Source: Microvelia longipes
Taxonomy: Eukaryota; Arthropoda; Insecta; Hemiptera; Veliidae
Length of the DNA: 64,000 nt
Reading direction: 5' to 3'
Assembly (NCBI GenBank): GCA_018340805.1
Contig: JACMZG010001870.1
Coordinates: 16,164,532-16,228,531, forward strand
The notes under the pieces are model-generated. The model saw only the letters and a list, made by a program, of their open reading frames with translations, was not told the DNA's origin and did not search any database. Below, piece by piece: positions 59,395 to 64,000 of the stretch; position 1 is the stretch's first letter, and each line of letters opens with the position of its first letter. The position numbers and the translations under genes were made by a program.

Positions 59395-59520
59395 AAAAAA
59401 TCTGGCGCGGAGATCCGCGAGCCGAGCGAATTTTCTTTGAATTGCGTGCTCTCTATTATCTTACCTCCTGCTTAGATTACATAAGTCTTTCACAGGATAC
59501 AGGAATTTTGGTTTAAAGTT
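59395..59520. mobile_element. Foldback element FB, left-end fragment
   Basis: TCTGGCGCGGAGATCCGCGA, GCGAATTTTCTTTGAATTGC match the left end of copy 2 (20525). The open frame crossing it is not a gene. Confidence 0.6.
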
Positions 59521-59759
59521 TTTTAATAAGTTAATTAGTTACACTAAAGATTATTTTTTTAGAGTTAAAGAGTTTTTGTTGCAAAATCCATGTTATAGTT
59601 TATCTGAATTTTTTAGTCTTAATAATGTTTGTTAGTTTTAAGTTTCTTATTTTAGTTTAGTTCAGCGTTAGATTTGACTGTGATATTTGTTTACTTAATG
59701 TCACTTATAATTAAATTACTTAATGTTTGTATGCACATTAATTTATGTTTTAAACAATA

Positions 59760-59901
59760 AAGACATTTTTAGCGAATTTTCATAATGAAAATGACGCTTA
59801 TGAGGTTGTTCGGATGACGGAAGTTGAGGGTGGGAGTGAGCGGGATCGGTTCCTATTAGATTCCTGATAACAAAAATATATGTCCGAAAAAAGTTTATAT
59901 A

Positions 59902-59970
<69 letters not shown>

Positions 59971-60280
59971 TATATATGTATGTAAGAGTTTCTACCCTTT
60001 CGTATGGCGAACGATAACTCTCGAAGGCGTTCTCAAATTGAAACGAAACTTTGCAAATCGCGAGATGTTGTGGAGGTTACGAGGCCTATTGTTTATAAAA
60101 ACATTATGACGTCATCAACCAAAGTTATGACGTCATGAAAAAAAAAATTTTGAAACTTAAAATGGCTTCAAAACAAGTATTTCGTGTTTAAGTAGACGGC
60201 TAGCTGAATCGATTAAGACCAATTTCAGCTCAATCGAACCATCACAAATGGCGCAATCGGTATACATATATATATAATCT
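59760..60280 (+). mobile_element. Dispersed element with internal (AT)n array
   Basis: AGCGAATTTTCATAATGAAA, TGACGCTTATGAGGTTGTTC and GGTTCCTATTAG precede an (AT)n array (59899-59980), followed by TATGGCGAACGATAACTCTC, two TTATGACGTCAT sites and ACCAATTTCAGCTCAATCG. Shorter relatives lie at 21900, 26995 and 41820. Confidence 0.5.
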
Positions 60281-60339
60281 TGTATATATATACGTCTAGG
60301 TCAAAGACTCGTACGATATCTGTTGGGTTCAGTAGTGTT

Positions 60340-60560
60340 AGAGGTGGAGAATATAGATATAAGAGGGGCCTTTACCTCTTGCTCATCTGGTAAGCCTACT
60401 GTCCAGAGAGACAGGGCAAAAATGGCTTCCACTGACCACGCCGAGCTAAGCAGACCCGTAAAGAGGAAGAACTCGAGGTAGTCTTTACATAGTCGAAGTC
60501 ATTCTAAAACGATTGCGACCGGTTTCAGCTCAATCGGACATCCTAAGTGACGAAAACGGT
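60340..60560 (+). mobile_element. Dispersed repeat related to 27120-27260
   Basis: GAGACAGGGCAAAAATGGCT and AACGATTGCGACCGGTTTCA match the 27130-27260 region in order. It is moderately GC-rich. Family unknown. Confidence 0.45.
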
Positions 60561-60939
60561 ATTTTATTTTAAATAATCATGAATATATTTTTTCAACCTT
60601 AAGATTTTACTCAAATAAACAATTTGTTTACAAAAAAATTTGACATTTTCTTTAAATTCTATAACAATCATAAAATGTAAGTAAGATTTATACCTTTTTG
60701 TATAGTGAACGATAACTAAAGCTGATGAAAGATGAAACTATAATCTTTTTTACCCTTTATACAAGGTTACTTCAACAGTTGCAACGTGTGGATTTTTTCC
60801 TTGTATTCTATATACCTCTATAAAAAACGTATTAGTTATGTATTTAAATATACTTATTATTTTTTTTATATTGCTTGTTAACTGTAATATAATTGCTTAC
60901 TATTAATAATAGAGGATTAATAAAATCAAATTTGTGAGA

Positions 60940-61330
60940 AAGCGAAGCGGGCCTGTGAAACGAGTCTGTGAAAATTCGCTATTTTATTTATGAAGCAATC
61001 CAATTCATGCTTAAATTTTCGGTTTATGCTTCATAACCTGAGCAGAAGCGTCACTACTTGTAATTTTTTCCTCAAATAAAATGCGCATATTTATCCCATA
61101 GATTATACAACGCACAGCATTATTCGCACTCTTTAAAAGCTTCGTTTATGTTCATTTTTAGAGCATTTTCTTTATGAAAATTAGAAAAAAAATGAAATAG
61201 TGACTGTGACGCTAATGCTCAAGTCATGAAGTGTACATCGAAAACTTAAGCAAAAAATGGATTAATGAGCAAGAACGCACGCATTTCGAAGAAGTTTCGA
61301 AATCTGAGCTAGAATTATTTAAAGTTATAA
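60940..61330. mobile_element. Foldback element FB, copy 4
   Basis: The left arm (CATGCTTAAATTTTCGGTTT, ATGCTTCATAACCTGAGCAG) and right arm (GCTCAAGTCATGAAGTG, GAAAACTTAAGCAAAAAATG, GAATTATTTAAAGTTATAAA) are inverted. Centre about 61120. A TTCGAAACCTGGGGACC tRNA-like arm follows at 61378-61394. Confidence 0.65.
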
Positions 61331-61634
61331 ACTTATATACTAAATATGGTAATATAAAATTATCGGCGGTACCAAGATTCGAAACCTGGGGACCGGTAAA
61401 GATTTTTAAAAACTATTTTATCTTGATGAGGGATCCCTCAAACGGCATTCGGTCACACTCCTGGGTCCAATTAACGCAGTTCAACCTACCTCATCATCGA
61501 TTTATTTTCAAAGAAATTCGCTAACAAAAACCGTCAACAATTCACACTTCCATCCACTCCTAACACGTACTAATTGTTATTCTTGGCAATTTATGCTGTC
61601 ATTATCTATCGGATTCTAAAGTTATTTTAAAAAA

Positions 61635-61690
61635 ATCGGGTACGGGGTACATCCTACTTCAGACTCGCATCGCTCGTCCGTCCTCAAAGT
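61635..61690 (-). mobile_element. Tail fragment of the 5S-derived family
   Basis: Minus strand: GAGGACGGACGAGCGATGCG, AGTCTGAAGTAGG, TACCCCGTACCCGATTTTTT. No 5S block. Confidence 0.5.
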
Positions 61691-61869
61691 ATGAGATGAT
61701 ATAATACCATTTATTAGATCATATTTACATGAATTATAAACTGCAATGAATTAACATGAAAATTGATCCAAATCAGCCAAAGGTATCGTCGTTTAAGTTT
61801 GTAGAATACTAAAAACGTATTATTGTATAACTTAGATTCAATTAAACGTGTATATTATTATTGTCTTGT

Positions 61870-62512
61870 ATATTATATTATTGTCCTCAGGATAGAGACA
61901 ATTCATTAAATTTATATTGCAACATCTGTTTGGACTCGCTTCGCTCGTCTTCAGATAGTAAATAAACATGTCGTATTCCTAGCAGTCACCTACCTAGGCA
62001 CCTGCTAGATGTTGCTTAACTTAATGATGCGAAAATGACATGGATATACTTGTCGTATTAAAACGAAACTTGGTGTACTTATTCGTCACCAAATTTTAAC
62101 TCGATTGGATTATTTTCCGATTTTTTTAAAAAACTTACACAAGTTATTTCATAAAAAATAAACTATTGATGAGAATGAGATGAAACTTAGTACTTATGTT
62201 ATTCTCATTCATACATGACTACATGTGTGCTAAATTTCAAATTGATCGCGACATTTTTCCGTGTTTTATGATTTTACAAACTACTTTTATTACGACGCTT
62301 ATAGCCTGATTTTTGCACTAAATTTTAACTCTCTAGCATAAATACACTGGGAGCTTCAATGATAACACACATAGAGATAGAAACTTTGTGAAACTACTCT
62401 GGAGGACTTGAAAACACCTGAAACGGATAATTTCGGTGACATCCCGGTTTCGGATTTTTCGCCAACACAATATTTTTCCTATATACCTACAGTATAAATA
62501 AGGAAAAGTAAA
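61870..62512 (-). mobile_element. 5S rRNA-derived SINE-like element, copy E (full length)
   Basis: On the minus strand: head TTTCCTTATTTATACTGTAG, GTATATAGGAAAAATATT (62512-62475), CCGAAACCGGGATGTCACC, then the best 5S-like block (62030-61965: ATTAAGTTAAGCAACATCTA, GGTAGGTGACTGC, AGGAATACGAC), then GAAGACGAGCGAAGCGAGTC at 61943-61932 and GCAATATAAATTT. This copy shows head, 5S block and tail in one piece. Confidence 0.75.
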
Positions 62513-63250
62513 AAAATATGTGTCTCGTTATTACTCTTTTTGAAATATGTTTGATTCCATACAAATTTAATACAGTTAAACTTGACATGAAGGTTACATA
62601 ATTTACCAACCCATTTCCACTTAATTGCAAAAGAAAAATTAAAAAAGGGCTTTTGTTTCTATTCCTTTTATATGCATTTTTCATGCCTGGTGATTTATAG
62701 TAGCAGGGGGAAATATAATACATTGTGAGTATAAAGTAAACATTACTTTGTACGTTCCCATATACATACATTCATATACACGTATATGTGTAATACTATC
62801 CTGTGTTTTTGTTATTTATACGTTGAATTCTTTTCAAAAAACAAATCGCTGTATTAATGTTAGTATTTGGAACGTCCTTATCATTCTAAATAAACTTGCT
62901 TTTTACTGACTTAAATAAACTCTGTTTTGGCTAAACATTCTTATTATTTTAATGCAAAATGCTCGTGAATTTCTTACTTCCATTAAGTTCCTTTTGCAGA
63001 ACGTTTGGAAATAACATCGATTACCACCTATCTATTGTCAGACAATCTATCTGTACTGTCTTTTATTGTAACTACAATAAAATTTATAGATTATAATTAC
63101 GATTTAGTTGGATTTAGTACATTACATTTTATAGTCAATTAATTTTTAATATATTTTAATTATATTTTAACAAGATTATATTTAATAATCTTGATTATTT
63201 ATTTACTTAGTCTTGGAAATATACTTTTAAAGTAATAAAATATTCAATAG

Positions 63251-63295
63251 TGACAGTTTCGTCATTCGTGACAGTTTCGTCCCTTGGGACAGTTG
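63251..63295. repeat. Short tandem repeat, 18-bp unit
   Basis: GTGACAGTTTCGTC occurs twice and GGGACAGTT once, in tandem. Confidence 0.7.
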
Positions 63296-63544
63296 CATAT
63301 TGTATATTATAAGATGTGGGCATGCCACACAAAACCTCCTTCGTTTTTGCTAAGATCGCTTCTTCTTCTCTGTTACAATTTTTCTTCCTGATTGCGAGTT
63401 TTAAGATCTCCCTCTACGACTTCGGATAGTATCTAAACTAGGACCTTGGTTTTAGGCATTGGTTCACTGGCTTAAAATTAAATACATCTTGGCTCTTGTA
63501 TTTACTTAAATGACTGCATGTTTGTAGATCTATTGATACAAACC

Positions 63545-63681
<137 letters not shown>

Positions 63682-64000
63682 ATTCAACTTTCTATGATGT
63701 ATATATGATTCACTTTTTCATTATTTTCCGTCAAGCAGTTTAAATTTAATAGGGAAAGAAAGATTTTCGATTGCTATTCATAGTAATATGACTAATGCCT
63801 TTTATATTCTAGGGGGTTACTGAAACTCCAGGGGCCTAGATACGCATAAATACGTTAAGATGGGTCTGATAATAAACAGAAACTACAATTTACATCATAC
63901 ATCTAAATTTGAAACTGTATAAACAATACAAGAACAATACATAATAGGTATTGTATTTCATTGAGAATATTTTGTGAGAAAGGAGGCAATTTCTATTTAA

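Noticed and set aside
61231..61524. 97-codon open frame
   Set aside because: Covers the right arm of a foldback element and the tRNA-like arm.

Overview
This is a 64 kb piece of an AT-rich animal nuclear genome, most likely from an insect and possibly a hemipteran (the order is a weak guess). The evidence is one insect-type gene with clean GT-AG splice sites, a ~19 kb intron, abundant (AT)n and (GT)n microsatellites, non-LTR retrotransposon remnants, SINEs, hAT-like and foldback elements, and many minisatellites. There is no prokaryotic or viral gene organisation.

The one host gene I recognise is on the + strand. Two coding exons (28749-29112 and 48389-48559, both joined in phase 0) encode the acidic and lysine-rich N-terminal cytoplasmic part of a Neurotactin-like adhesion protein. 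The first coding exon carries its own 3' splice site one base before the ATG, so at least one untranslated exon lies upstream. The transmembrane segment and cholinesterase-like ectodomain were not found and should lie beyond the window.

Everything else is intergenic or intronic. 1-28.7 kb: several copies of a SINE-like family that contains a segment of 5S rRNA (240, 1377, 8261 and 12678 on +; another at 61965 on -). One copy is interrupted by a 5'-truncated LINE with a 12-bp target duplication. There are two hAT-like elements with perfect 8-bp target duplications (1970-2483 and 16655-18457), foldback elements, tRNA-derived SINEs, and minisatellites of 25, 30, 38, 53, 110 and 116 bp. 29-48 kb (the Neurotactin intron): mariner-type MITE, an element with internal direct repeats, a ~25-copy 54-bp satellite built on a GCGAGCGAAGCGAGCC core, tRNA-derived SINEs with hairpin tails and (AT)n arrays, and a GC-richer islet that looks like a splice-bounded exon on the minus strand. 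48.6-64 kb: a foldback element with a palindromic element nested in it, a ~1.4 kb 44-bp minisatellite, a 5'-truncated Jockey-like LINE with an intact 344-residue frame, an 81-bp higher-order repeat, a 156-bp near-perfect palindrome, and more SINE and foldback copies.

The most interesting signals are the 5S-derived family and its GAGCGAAGCGAG tail motif, which also forms the satellite; microsatellites that sit at fixed places in transposon ends and SINE tails; and a recurring CTGATGA-hairpin-GAAAGC motif resembling a degenerate hammerhead core. I found no complete new multi-gene system. All copy numbers and alignments were made by eye.
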